A stretch of DNA of 32,938 nucleotides from Paludibacteraceae bacterium (GCA_024401495.1 JAKSKW010000019.1:1-32938); one strand, 5' to 3'; counted from the first letter of the stretch, positions 14,636 through 23,563 are shown. A program made the numbers and translations. The notes: a model not told the origin generated them from the letters alone.

Positions 14636-16831
14636 TTAGTCACGAGTGCACTTGATCTTTTTCTCTCCGCCAAATCTAGAGAAATTGTTAGAGAAAAGAT
14701 AATGCTCCTCACACCAGTTAAAGTAATCTGCAAGTACTTGTAGCTCGCTTCGATTCTTATATTGGCTTTCTGCTAGATCTCCTCTGTAGATGCCATTGTT
14801 TTTGCTTAAATAGCATCCAGGAACAGTTGGCTGAGTGTCAACATTGTTGTTGGCGTTGTACAGCGTTGATCCTCCCATATGGATTTTGAAAACCCATTTT
14901 CCATTTCCGTTGTTTCTGATACTGTTAAGAGGAATGTATGGTACAAAAACATTAAAGTCGTGAGAGTCTGTTGCTCCCTTAATGTCGATCTTGACCTCGA
15001 TACATGTAGCCCAAGGTGATAGTTCTGTTTGGAAGTCAAGACTTTTGTTCTTGTATAGGAACTCATATCCGACATTTCCTCTTGAATCACGAGTGAAATC
15101 TAAGCAACGCAATCTTGCCGACGCACTAGCTCCCTTGTTGTTTTCATAAATATCCAACACAATCTTGTCGACATACTGTTGGAAGTATCTGTTTTTATTT
15201 AGAGTGACCTTAGTGTTAGGCTTGCCCAAGTAGTTTGCTTCAAATGAAATAGGAACAGCTGCTTCTACTTCGTTTCCATCCATTGTTTTTCCAAATTTCT
15301 TGATGAATTCGGATGCCGCGTCTTTAGATAATGTAGATGCGATTTCTCCTGCAGTCGCTTCACCTCCAACAGCAAGGACATAAATTTTACAATTCTCAAT
15401 TTTTCCACCGATCTTTCCGGAGAAATCACTGATTGTGATATCCATAGCGCTGCTGTCATCAGAAGTAAATGCAATATAGGCAATCTTACCATAGTCTATT
15501 CTGTTGACAATAGCTGGAGTATAATGACCTAATTGTTTCTTAAACTCAGACAAATTTAAGTTTGAGGTGAAATAGTCAGAACCCTTTTTGAATGTGTCAT
15601 TCAAAGAAACTTCAAATAGCTTCTGTCGTAGCTCAAATACCTGCATGTACTTGTTCTGATTAGCTCCAATGTTAAAAGTGACGCCTTTAATTGTACCTCC
15701 CAAATTGATACCCTGACTGCTCTCTGCTTTGTCACTAAAGATCTCAACGTTTTGGGCAATCTTCGCTACAGAAGCGATGTCTTGTCTATACTTCTCTGTA
15801 TATTCGTTAAGGGCATGGCGATAATTCTTCTTAACAGGAATGACATTTTCTAGATATTTCTTCATGCCAGACTTGTGAATAGAAACAACATAGTCTAGAG
15901 GCTTTCTCTCGTTCTCGTAGAAGTTGATTCCCTGAGGTTTACCTTCGAACAGTTTCTCATCAATTTTGATGATCTGGCCGCAGTAGAATTCATCTCCGGT
16001 GTTTTTGGCCATGTTGAACAATGTTATTCCTTTTTGTGGAACACGTTCACCACGAAGCCAAGCTCCAGTCTCCCCTTCGTTTTCTGGAATCGGAATATAC
16101 TTTGTGCTGTCGAAACCATCCTGGTAGATGCTCATGTCGCGATAAGACAACATTTGATCAAGGTCAGTTACCGATTTGTCTCTTGTTAGGACATAATCTT
16201 TACTGTCTTGAAGTGGTTTCTTTTCTGTGATCGTAAGTTTTCTAGTTACAGTGATTGGGATATATCCTCCCATTTCGACGCCTATGTTGCCTGCACCTGT
16301 TAGCTCGTTGCCCTTATCGTCAACTTTGAACTTTAGTTTGTTGATAGGCAACCAACTCTGAGCCTTGTTCTCAGTAGGGAAATCCTTTGGGTCAACATTT
16401 AACCAACTTGTCCTTCCGCTCTTTGCATTGTACCATGCTTTGTAAAGAGCTGCAGATGTGCTTCTAAGCTTGTAAGTGATACGAAGATCATACGACTTAT
16501 TGCCACATGTCCAAGACTCATGGAAGTCATAGTTGCTCAAATTGACAACATCGAATGAGTTTGTGATACTCAAAACATCTCCGCCATTTGAATTCCAATT
16601 GTCAGTCCAAACCATGTACTGGAAATTGACTTTGGCATAACATCCGTCTTGTGCAATAGAAGCATCCAGCTTTCCATACACTTTTCCTCCTTTACCAGTG
16701 TTGATGTCTCCATCTCCTGCACTTAGTTTATTAGAAGGACGTAAATCCTTTACATTGTAACCTTCCATGTTTCCTTTGATTGTCTTAAGAAACGGAATGT
16801 TTACATTAGCGCTTGTTTCAAAAACCGCCAT
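14636..16831 (-). CDS. Cholesterol-dependent cytolysin-like (thiol-activated cytolysin family) protein
   Basis: A 731-aa protein. Residues about 270-660 follow the CDC fold in order: GDEFYCGQIIKIDEKLFEGK (position of the YPGALL-D-x-x-LL-x-N-P stretch); YMQVFELRQKLFEVSLND (like the Q-IVNFKQIYYTVSVD strand); IVNRIDYGKIAYIAF at 441-455 (like SVAYGRQVYLKL); VLAVGG at 485-490 (like VILGG); PISF at 527-530; then a domain-4-like beta region. The undecapeptide position (about 616-627) reads DIKGATDSHDFN, so the Cys and Trp residues are missing. GGSTLYN at 653-659 keeps the Thr656-Leu657 pair of the cholesterol-recognition motif. About 205 N-terminal and 70 C-terminal residues have no CDC counterpart. 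No signal peptide, lipobox or T9SS tail is visible. It is a lone gene against the local direction. Pore formation is inferred from family only; alignment is from memory, but the ordered matches make the family call firm. Confidence 0.8.
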   Translation of the reverse strand: MAVFETSANVNIPFLKTIKGNMEGYNVKDLRPSNKLSAGDGDINTGKGGKVYGKLDASIAQDGCYAKVNFQYMVWTDNWNSNGGDVLSITNSFDVVNLSNYDFHESWTCGNKSYDLRITYKLRSTSAALYKAWYNAKSGRTSWLNVDPKDFPTENKAQSWLPINKLKFKVDDKGNELTGAGNIGVEMGGYIPITVTRKLTITEKKPLQDSKDYVLTRDKSVTDLDQMLSYRDMSIYQDGFDSTKYIPIPENEGETGAWLRGERVPQKGITLFNMAKNTGDEFYCGQIIKIDEKLFEGKPQGINFYENERKPLDYVVSIHKSGMKKYLENVIPVKKNYRHALNEYTEKYRQDIASVAKIAQNVEIFSDKAESSQGINLGGTIKGVTFNIGANQNKYMQVFELRQKLFEVSLNDTFKKGSDYFTSNLNLSEFKKQLGHYTPAIVNRIDYGKIAYIAFTSDDSSAMDITISDFSGKIGGKIENCKIYVLAVGGEATAGEIASTLSKDAASEFIKKFGKTMDGNEVEAAVPISFEANYLGKPNTKVTLNKNRYFQQYVDKIVLDIYENNKGASASARLRCLDFTRDSRGNVGYEFLYKNKSLDFQTELSPWATCIEVKIDIKGATDSHDFNVFVPYIPLNSIRNNGNGKWVFKIHMGGSTLYNANNNVDTQPTVPGCYLSKNNGIYRGDLAESQYKNRSELQVLADYFNWCEEHYLFSNNFSRFGGEKKIKCTRD

Positions 16832-16924
16832 AACTAAAAAAATTAAAAATTAAACATTGTATATTCTCCTTAAACATTAACTTCATTCTTATTTTCGCAC
16901 ACTACAATGTAAAAGCAACACTCA

Positions 16925-16941
16925 TAAAGATAGTATCTTTA
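16925..16941. promoter_or_regulatory. 17-bp perfect palindrome, operator-like
   Basis: TAAAGATA-G-TATCTTTA is a perfect palindrome with 8-bp arms and one central base. It lies 94 bp upstream of the cytolysin-like start codon. Size and symmetry suit a dimeric regulator site. No T-run terminator context is present. Confidence 0.5.
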
Positions 16942-17039
16942 AATCTTCATATCGTCGTATTTGACTTGTATAAATCGCATAATTTTTTATATGTAATGTA
17001 GTCCTAAACAAGAATACAATGGCTAACATTCTAGCACTG

Positions 17040-17047
17040 CAAATATA
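17040..17047 (-). promoter_or_regulatory. Candidate -7 element of the cytolysin-like gene
   Basis: The plus-strand CAAATATA reads TATATTTG on the minus strand, an exact TAnnTTTG match. No TTTG is found at the expected -33 distance. Use of this site would give a leader of about 200 nt that contains the palindrome at 16925. Confidence 0.4.
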
Positions 17048-17462
17048 TTAATATTTTCAATATTTATTTAAGATTGTATAGTCTTTTTATTATTTTATTT
17101 GTATTGTTCATTATATCAAATATTTACATTTTTAACTTTCGCTGTGGTATTATGCGATTTTGTACGATTGCTCTTGAACTCAAACTTATTTGCAATTTGG
17201 TTATTTCAATTATCTCATTGGCTCAATTTGTAGCTCGTATTTATTATATGTGTTGTAATAGAAATTTGTAAATTGAGGTTTGTTTTGATTTTGTTGTGAC
17301 TTTATCCTTGAATTATATGTCCTATATCATATTTCGTAGGATTTTGTTGAAACCCCACCTCGTTATCCACAATTTTAGGATTTTTTCAAAAATCTCTTTT
17401 TATAATCAAAAATTATCACGAAATTTGTGCGATTTTTTAAGAACTGAAAAAAATTAAAGAAT

Positions 17463-20400
17463 ATGCACGCATACAGACCATTAAATTTGGTGCTTGAAGA
17501 CGGTACCGTTTTTGAAGGAAAATCGTTTGGTTACGAGGCTCCTGTTTCTGGTGAGGTGGTTTTCGCCACAGCCATGGTAGGTTATCCAGAAAGTTTGACG
17601 GACCCATCTTACGCAGGCCAGTTGCTAACAGTTACTTTTCCTCTTGTAGGAAACTATGGTGTTCCTAGTGATGAAAAGGACGAGTTTGGTATTTCCAAAT
17701 TTTATGAATCTGACAAAATTCAGGCATCTGCAATCATCATTTCCGACTATTCAGATCGCTACAGTCACTGGAACGCAGTCAAGAGCCTAGGCGATTGGCT
17801 AAAGGCAGAGAAGGTTCCTGGTATCTGTGGAATCGACACTCGTGAGCTTACGAAGATCGTTCGTGAGAAGGGTGCTATGAAGGGTAAGTTGGTTTTCCCT
17901 GATGAGAATAAGGACATTCCATTTGTTGATCCTAACTTGGAGAATCTTGTTGCAAAGGTTAGCTGCAAGGAGGTTGTCACTTACGGTAAGGGTAAGAACA
18001 AGATCGTGATGGTCGACTGTGGTGTCAAGAATAATATTATCCGTTGTTTGTTGAAGCGTGACGTTACCCTAACTCGCGTGCCTTGGGACTACGATTTCAA
18101 CACTCTAGAGTACGACGGACTATTCATCTCTAACGGTCCGGGTAACCCTGCTCTTTGTGGAAAGACAGTGGAGCATATCCGCGTCGCATTGAAGAACAAT
18201 AAGCCAATTTTTGGTATCTGTATGGGTAACCAGTTGCTTTCAATCGCAGCAGGAGCTCAGACATATAAATTGAAGTACGGTCACCGTAGCCACAACCAGC
18301 CAGTGAGCATGGTAGGCAGCACACGTGCTTATATCACTTCGCAGAATCACGGTTTCGCCGTCGATAATAATACAATCCCTTCTGATTGGGAGCCATTGTT
18401 CATTAATATGAACGACGGTACAAATGAGGGAATCCGTCACAAATCAAAACCATTCTTCTCGGCTCAGTTCCACCCAGAGGCTTGCTCTGGTCCGACTGAT
18501 ACTGAATTCCTTTTCGATACATTCGTAGACATGGTGGCTCAGAAGAGCACAAAGCCAGTCAGCATCATCGACGAGGGTAAGTTCACAGGCCCTAAGAAGT
18601 ACAACAAGGTATTGCTTCTTGGTTCAGGTGCGTTGAAGATCGGTGAGGCTGGAGAGTTCGACTACTCTGGTTCACAGGCTTTGAAGGCACTTCGTGAAGA
18701 GGGAATCAAGACAGTTTTGATCAATCCAAACATCGCTACAGTCCAGACATCTGAAGGTGTTGCCGACAAGGTTTACTTCTTGCCTGTAACTCCTGAGTTC
18801 GTTGAGAGAGTTATCCAGAAGGAGCGTCCAGACGGAATCTTCTTGTCGTTCGGTGGACAGACAGCGTTGAACTGTGGTGTTGCTCTTTACGAGAGTGGCA
18901 TTCTAAAGAAATACAACATCGAGGTGCTTGGTACACCAGTACAGGCAATCATCGATACAGAGGACCGCGAGATCTTCAACTCTAAGTTGGCAGAGATCAA
19001 CGTCAACTATATTAAGAGTGAGGCTGTGACAGACCTTGACCACGCGTTGAAGGCAGCAAACATGCTAGGTTATCCAGTTATCGTGCGTGCGGCTTACGCA
19101 CTTGGTGGACTAGGATCTGGTTTCTGCAACAACGATGATGAGTTGAAGGTGCTTGTTGAGAAGGCATTCTCTTACTCACCACAGGTGTTGGTAGAGAAGT
19201 CATTGAAGGGATGGAAAGAGGTTGAGTACGAGGTTGTACGTGATAAGTACGACAACTGTATTACTGTATGTAATATGGAGAACTTCGACCCACTTGGAAT
19301 CCACACAGGTGAGTCTATCGTAGTCGCACCGTCGCAGACACTTTCAAACAAGGATTATCACAAACTTCGTGAGACTGCAATCAAGATCATCCGCCACATC
19401 GGAATCGTCGGTGAGTGTAATGTGCAGTATGCTTACGACCCACAGAGCGAGGATTACCGAGTAATCGAGGTTAACGCCCGTCTATCTCGTTCATCTGCAT
19501 TGGCATCAAAGGCAACAGGTTATCCTCTTGCATTCGTCGCTGCAAAACTTGGTATGGGTTACGCTTTGCCTGAGTTGAAGAACTCAGTGACAAAGGAGAC
19601 TTCAGCATTCTTCGAGCCTGCTCTTGACTATATCGTATGTAAGATTCCTCGTTGGGATCTTGGTAAGTTCCAGGGAGTTAGCCGCTTGCTTGGATCTTCA
19701 ATGAAGTCAGTAGGTGAGATCATGGCTATCGGACGTACATTCGAGGAGAGCATCCAGAAGGGTCTACGTATGATCGGTCAGGGAATGCACGGATTCGTTG
19801 CGAACAAGGATTTGATGTCCGACAATTTGGACGCAGCTTTGTCTCAGCCAACTGATAAGCGTATTTTCTATCTTGCTCAGGCACTTCACGAAGGTTATTC
19901 AATTCAGAAGATCCACGATTTGACTAAGATCGACTTGTGGTTCTTGCAGAAACTTGAGAATATCATCAATCTTGAGAAGGAGTTGGCAGGCTTTAACTCA
20001 TTGAAGGAGTTGCCAGACAATATCCTACTTCGTTCAAAGCAGTTAGGATTCTCAGACTTCCAGATCGCTCGTCTAGTCACTAAGTGTGACAACAATGTTA
20101 TCGAGAAAGAGATTTTGAATGTCCGTGCTCACAGAAAGAGCAAAGGTATCGTGCCAGTTGTTAAGCAGATCGATACACTTGCTGCTGAGTATCCAGCGCA
20201 GACAAATTATCTATATGTAACATATTGCGGTACAGCAAGCGACGTCAAGTATGTAGGCGACCACAAGTCAGTCGTAGTGCTTGGTTCGGGTGCATACCGT
20301 ATCGGATCATCAGTAGAGTTTGACTGGTGTGGAGTCAACGCTCTTAACACTATCCGCAAGGAGGGTCTTCGCTCAGTGATGATCAACTACAACCCAGAGA

Positions 20401-21809
20401 CAGTGTCGACAGACTACGATATGTGTGACAGACTTTACTTCGACGAGTTGAGTTTCGAGCGCGTAATGGATATCCTAGAGATGGAGAATCCTAAGGGTGT
20501 TATCGTGTCGACAGGAGGACAGATTCCAAACAACTTGGCAGTTAAGTTGTCAGACGCCGGAGTCACATTGCTTGGTACACAGGCTGTGGATATCGACCGT
20601 GCTGAGGACCGTCAGAAATTCTCTTCAATGTGTGATGAGCTTGGTATCGACCAGCCACGTTGGAGCGAGTTGACAAGCCTAGAGGACATCTACGGATTCG
20701 TTGATCAGGTAGGATTCCCAGTTTTGGTTCGTCCATCATACGTGCTTTCTGGTGCTGCAATGAACGTTTGCTACGACAAGTCGCAGCTTGAGAACTTCTT
20801 GAAACTTGCAGCTAACGTATCTAAGAAGCATCCAGTTGTAATCTCTGAGTTTATGGAGAGATGCAAGGAGATCGAGATCGACGCCGTAGCACAGAACGGA
20901 GAGATCGTAGTTTACGCAATCTCTGAGCATATTGAGTTTGCCGGAGTTCACTCAGGTGACGCCACAACTCAGTTCCCACCACAGAAGATCTACGTTGAGA
21001 CAGTACGCAGAATCAAGGCAATCGCAAGAAAGATTGCTGCTGCGCTTCATATTTCAGGACCATTCAATATCCAGTTCTTGGCTAAGAACAACGAGATCAA
21101 GGTTATCGAGTGTAACTTGCGTTCATCACGAAGCTTCCCATTCGTATCAAAGGTATTGAAGATCAACTTCATCGAGTTGGCTACAAAGATCATGTTGGGC
21201 CAGAAGGTAGAGAAACCAGAGAAGAGTGCATTCGATCTTGACTACGTAGGAGTCAAAGCATCACAGTTCTCATACGCTCGTTTGGCACAGGCTGATCCAG
21301 TTCACGGAGTAGACATGAGCTCAACAGGTGAGGTAGGATGTATCGGAGATGATTTGTCAGAGGCATTGTTGAAGTCATTGCTTTCTGTAGGATACAAGAT
21401 CCCTAAGAAGAACGTGATGATCTCATCAGGAGAGACTAAGTCGAAGGTTGATTTGCTTGACGCATGTAAGATGCTACAGGATAACGGATTCGATATCTAC
21501 GCAACATACGGAACATACAAGTTCTTGTATGAGAATGGAATCCAGTCTACACCAGTTGGTTGGCCAGATGAACCAAATGCAAAGAAGAACGTTATGGAGA
21601 TGATCCACAACAAGGAGTACGATTTGGTAATCAACATCCCTAAGAACAATACACAGCGTGAGATTGAGAACGGATATGCGATACGTCGTGGAGCTATCGA
21701 CTTCAACATTCCGTTGATTACCAATGCCCGTCTTGCAAGTGCATTCATCCGTTCAATCTGCGAATTGAAGTTTGAGGATATCAAGATTAAGAGCTGGGAT
21801 GAGTATTAA
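17463..21809 (+). CDS. carAB: Carbamoyl-phosphate synthase, CarA-CarB single-chain fusion
   Basis: A 1448-aa cytoplasmic enzyme making carbamoyl phosphate from glutamine, bicarbonate and ATP for pyrimidine and arginine synthesis. Residues 1-365 are the small subunit: an N-terminal CarA domain (LVLEDGTVFEGKSFGYEAPV), then the class I glutaminase with Cys253 (GICMGNQ) and His337/Glu339 (FHPEA). After a linker of about 15 residues, the large subunit begins near 380 (VLLLGSGALKIGEAGEFDYS). The first ATP-grasp half runs to about 780, an oligomerisation region to about 930, the second half (GSGAYRIGSSVEFDWCG) to about 1310, and an MGS-like allosteric domain to the end. The frame is continuous through the junction. 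Fusion is the rule in eukaryotic CAD/CPS enzymes but is unusual in bacteria. Motifs such as NPNIATVQT and YALGGLGSG match eukaryotic-type CarB, as in other Bacteroidetes. GICMGNQ has Asn where GICLGHQ has His. Confidence 0.96.
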   Translation: MHAYRPLNLVLEDGTVFEGKSFGYEAPVSGEVVFATAMVGYPESLTDPSYAGQLLTVTFPLVGNYGVPSDEKDEFGISKFYESDKIQASAIIISDYSDRYSHWNAVKSLGDWLKAEKVPGICGIDTRELTKIVREKGAMKGKLVFPDENKDIPFVDPNLENLVAKVSCKEVVTYGKGKNKIVMVDCGVKNNIIRCLLKRDVTLTRVPWDYDFNTLEYDGLFISNGPGNPALCGKTVEHIRVALKNNKPIFGICMGNQLLSIAAGAQTYKLKYGHRSHNQPVSMVGSTRAYITSQNHGFAVDNNTIPSDWEPLFINMNDGTNEGIRHKSKPFFSAQFHPEACSGPTDTEFLFDTFVDMVAQKSTKPVSIIDEGKFTGPKKYNKVLLLGSGALKIGEAGEFDYSGSQALKALREEGIKTVLINPNIATVQTSEGVADKVYFLPVTPEFVERVIQKERPDGIFLSFGGQTALNCGVALYESGILKKYNIEVLGTPVQAIIDTEDREIFNSKLAEINVNYIKSEAVTDLDHALKAANMLGYPVIVRAAYALGGLGSGFCNNDDELKVLVEKAFSYSPQVLVEKSLKGWKEVEYEVVRDKYDNCITVCNMENFDPLGIHTGESIVVAPSQTLSNKDYHKLRETAIKIIRHIGIVGECNVQYAYDPQSEDYRVIEVNARLSRSSALASKATGYPLAFVAAKLGMGYALPELKNSVTKETSAFFEPALDYIVCKIPRWDLGKFQGVSRLLGSSMKSVGEIMAIGRTFEESIQKGLRMIGQGMHGFVANKDLMSDNLDAALSQPTDKRIFYLAQALHEGYSIQKIHDLTKIDLWFLQKLENIINLEKELAGFNSLKELPDNILLRSKQLGFSDFQIARLVTKCDNNVIEKEILNVRAHRKSKGIVPVVKQIDTLAAEYPAQTNYLYVTYCGTASDVKYVGDHKSVVVLGSGAYRIGSSVEFDWCGVNALNTIRKEGLRSVMINYNPETVSTDYDMCDRLYFDELSFERVMDILEMENPKGVIVSTGGQIPNNLAVKLSDAGVTLLGTQAVDIDRAEDRQKFSSMCDELGIDQPRWSELTSLEDIYGFVDQVGFPVLVRPSYVLSGAAMNVCYDKSQLENFLKLAANVSKKHPVVISEFMERCKEIEIDAVAQNGEIVVYAISEHIEFAGVHSGDATTQFPPQKIYVETVRRIKAIARKIAAALHISGPFNIQFLAKNNEIKVIECNLRSSRSFPFVSKVLKINFIELATKIMLGQKVEKPEKSAFDLDYVGVKASQFSYARLAQADPVHGVDMSSTGEVGCIGDDLSEALLKSLLSVGYKIPKKNVMISSGETKSKVDLLDACKMLQDNGFDIYATYGTYKFLYENGIQSTPVGWPDEPNAKKNVMEMIHNKEYDLVINIPKNNTQREIENGYAIRRGAIDFNIPLITNARLASAFIRSICELKFEDIKIKSWDEY

Positions 21810-21840
21810 TGCAGAATGCTAAATGCATAATGATAAATGA

Positions 21841-21872
21841 GGAGACGCGATTACTTGCGTCTCCTTTTTTTT
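21841..21872 (+). terminator. Terminator of carAB (GCGTCTCC hairpin repeat)
   Basis: GGAGACGC (21841-21848) and GCGTCTCC (21857-21864) form a perfect 8-bp stem with an 8-nt loop and a run of eight T. The preceding AATGCTAAATGCATAATG resembles the sequence before the hairpin at 12200. From here to 22120 no gene is recognised; a 61-codon minus-strand frame there (21957-22142) is not supported. Confidence 0.85.
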
Positions 21873-22124
21873 AGAATATCATCCCAGTTAGACTAAAGAT
21901 GATTGTTGAAGTGTTATAAATGAGTATTTCAAAATACAGAACGTCCTACACCTTTTTCAAGAGCGAGCTTGCAAGGTTGAACAGATAAAAGCTTTGTCCC
22001 CATTATGCTTAATTTTATGGTTTCCAAAAAGAAAAAACGTAAAAACGAAAGAATCAACATATTGAATTTTTTGTCGTTTTGTCAGAAAATTAGCATGATT
22101 TATCTGTGAAACAGAATGTTTGCG

Positions 22125-22132
22125 TATTTTTG
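22125..22132 (+). promoter_or_regulatory. -7 promoter element of the lipoprotein gene at 22259
   Basis: TATTTTTG matches TAnnTTTG exactly, but there is no TTTG at the usual -33 distance. It implies a leader of roughly 120 nt, which contains two copies of CAGATAAT but no clear hairpin. Confidence 0.5.
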
Positions 22133-22258
22133 TCTTCTGCATTTATGATATTATTCTTCAAATAATCAATCAGATAATCTCGTCAACCTGACGTTGATAA
22201 TAAGAAAAATGCCATTTTTTCAGATAATTAAATAAGTTGAATATAAGTTAAATGTTTT

Positions 22259-23083
22259 ATGAATAAAATAGTGTTAATTTTTTCTGTATTGTTAATTCTT
22301 ATGCTACAGTCTTGTGTCTCACCAAAAGAGAAGACATCAGAAGAAGAAACAATGGACGGTGCCAAGATAGAGAGGTCAGAATACGAGTTTGATGGGAATG
22401 ATGAATTGAAAGTGCTTCGTGAGTATATAAAAGAAAAAGGTCTTATGAAATTTCCTTACATGCTTGATTCTATACCTTATTCTAAGTATAGATGTTATTG
22501 CTCTGATATAAGAGGCATTCTCCCAGACACCTCGAAGCATTTTGTCGTTTTTGTAAACGAACCTTGTGGGAATGGAATAATAACAGTTTATATAATAGAT
22601 AAGCGAGGAATGAGGATAGAACATCGCCAACCAAGTATTATATATGGTTATGATACTTATGAAACTACGGAAGCATATATTATGAAAGATGAGTATGCTG
22701 TTGTCGAAGAAGATTTGTCATTTAAAAGTATATGGGATGAACTTATGATTTGCCATCTTAGAAATGACGGACAAAGGTTTAATCCTATAATGGATGATTT
22801 TGAAGGGGATTATGTTATGCTAGATACTGCTTTGTTGGTATATACAAGGAAATGTGCTAAAGGAAATATAGACAGCGATGGCAATTTGGCTTTTTTACCT
22901 ATTGACACAATGTCTTTCCCAAAAGAGTATTATACAGATACAATCATAACTAAAGGAATAAAATATGATTGGAAGGAAATGCCAGAAATTCCAGCAGATT
23001 CTATTTTAGGCATTCAAAATTTGATAAGGGATAAGGCCTTGAGATTTAATATTAAAGAGCAGATATCCCCATACTTGAAATAA
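22259..23083 (+). CDS. Lipoprotein of unknown function
   Basis: A 274-aa precursor with a lipoprotein signal peptide (hydrophobic stretch IVLIFSVLLILMLQSC; lipidated Cys19). The mature protein begins with an acidic, Ser/Glu-rich tether (KEKTSEEETMDG) and continues as a mixed alpha-beta region rich in Tyr and Asp. Cys residues at RCYCSD and NEPCGNG may form disulfides. No known domain was recognised. By eye the gene is richer in A and T, with many ATA and TTA codons, than the flanking carAB and ribosomal genes, which suits a non-core or more recently acquired gene. It is monocistronic: carAB is closed by a terminator and the ribosomal promoter lies downstream. Confidence 0.75.
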   Translation: MNKIVLIFSVLLILMLQSCVSPKEKTSEEETMDGAKIERSEYEFDGNDELKVLREYIKEKGLMKFPYMLDSIPYSKYRCYCSDIRGILPDTSKHFVVFVNEPCGNGIITVYIIDKRGMRIEHRQPSIIYGYDTYETTEAYIMKDEYAVVEEDLSFKSIWDELMICHLRNDGQRFNPIMDDFEGDYVMLDTALLVYTRKCAKGNIDSDGNLAFLPIDTMSFPKEYYTDTIITKGIKYDWKEMPEIPADSILGIQNLIRDKALRFNIKEQISPYLK

Positions 23084-23147
23084 AATGCAAAAGAGATCGA
23101 CAACGTTATGGTAATTTATCAACAATTTTCCGAATTTTGAATGAATG

Positions 23148-23179
23148 TTTGCATAGAAGAAAAATAATCACTACTTTTG
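23148..23179 (+). promoter_or_regulatory. Promoter of the rpsF-rpsR-rplI operon
   Basis: TTTG (23148-23151), a 20-nt spacer and TACTTTTG (23172-23179) match the Bacteroidetes promoter consensus at both boxes. The ATG of rpsF follows about 45 nt later, after an AT-rich leader. Confidence 0.8.
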
Positions 23180-23224
23180 CACCGCTTTTAAAGCAAATTA
23201 TTTTAATTAATTAATAAACAAGTT

Positions 23225-23563
23225 ATGTTGAATCATTACGAAGTCGTTTTCATCTTAACTCCCGTTTTGTCTGACGAACAGATGAAGGAAACGGCAGCAA
23301 AATTCAAGAGCGTACTTGTTGACGAAGGATCAAAGATCGTTAACGAGGAGCTTTGGGGAATGCGTAAGCTTGCTTATTCAATCGACAAGAAGAGCTCAGG
23401 CTTTTACTGCTTGTTCGAGTTTGAGGCAGAGCCTACAATGGTAGAGAAATTGGAGCTACAGTTCCGTCGTGACGAGAAGGTGCTACGTTTCTTGACTACT
23501 AAGTTGGACAAGTATGCAGTAGAGTACGCTGCAAAGAGAAAGAACGGTAAAAAGGAGAACTAA
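23225..23563 (+). CDS. rpsF: Ribosomal protein S6
   Basis: A 112-aa 30S subunit protein that binds with S18 in the platform. It starts [20 protein letters not shown], the typical S6 opening. It keeps [20 protein letters not shown] (residues 39-58) and [16 protein letters not shown], where family members carry the core beta strands. A short Lys-rich tail ends the protein. First gene of the conserved S6-S18-L9 cluster; S18 begins 4 nt after its stop codon. An ideal promoter lies upstream. Confidence 0.98.
   Translation: MLNHYEVVFILTPVLSDEQMKETAAKFKSVLVDEGSKIVNEELWGMRKLAYSIDKKSSGFYCLFEFEAEPTMVEKLELQFRRDEKVLRFLTTKLDKYAVEYAAKRKNGKKEN

Larger units (their letters stand above)
16832..17462. other. 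631-bp AT-rich divergent intergenic region
   Basis: It separates the divergent cytolysin-like and carAB genes. It holds a Shine-Dalgarno-like AAGGAGAA (minus strand, 16871-16864) before a four-codon frame (ATG at 16857) ending in TAA, a 17-bp palindrome (16925-16941), a minus-strand -7 candidate (17040-17047), a single DnaA-box-like TTATCCACA (17363-17371), and a weak -7 candidate for carAB, GAAATTTG (17420-17427). A 65-codon hydrophobic open frame at 17074-17271 lacks gene-like codon use and is not called. Confidence 0.6.

Noticed and set aside
17074..17271. 65-codon hydrophobic, Cys-containing open frame before carAB
   Set aside because: AT-rich DNA readily gives such frames; there is no promoter, homology or codon support.
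17340..17462. Possible replication origin
   Set aside because: Only one DnaA-box-like site and no dnaA, dnaN or box cluster nearby.
17340..17462. Pyrimidine attenuator or riboswitch before carAB
   Set aside because: No terminator hairpin or leader frame could be recognised in this stretch.
21957..22142. 61-codon minus-strand frame after carAB
   Set aside because: AT-rich spacer with the promoter of the next gene inside it; no protein signature.
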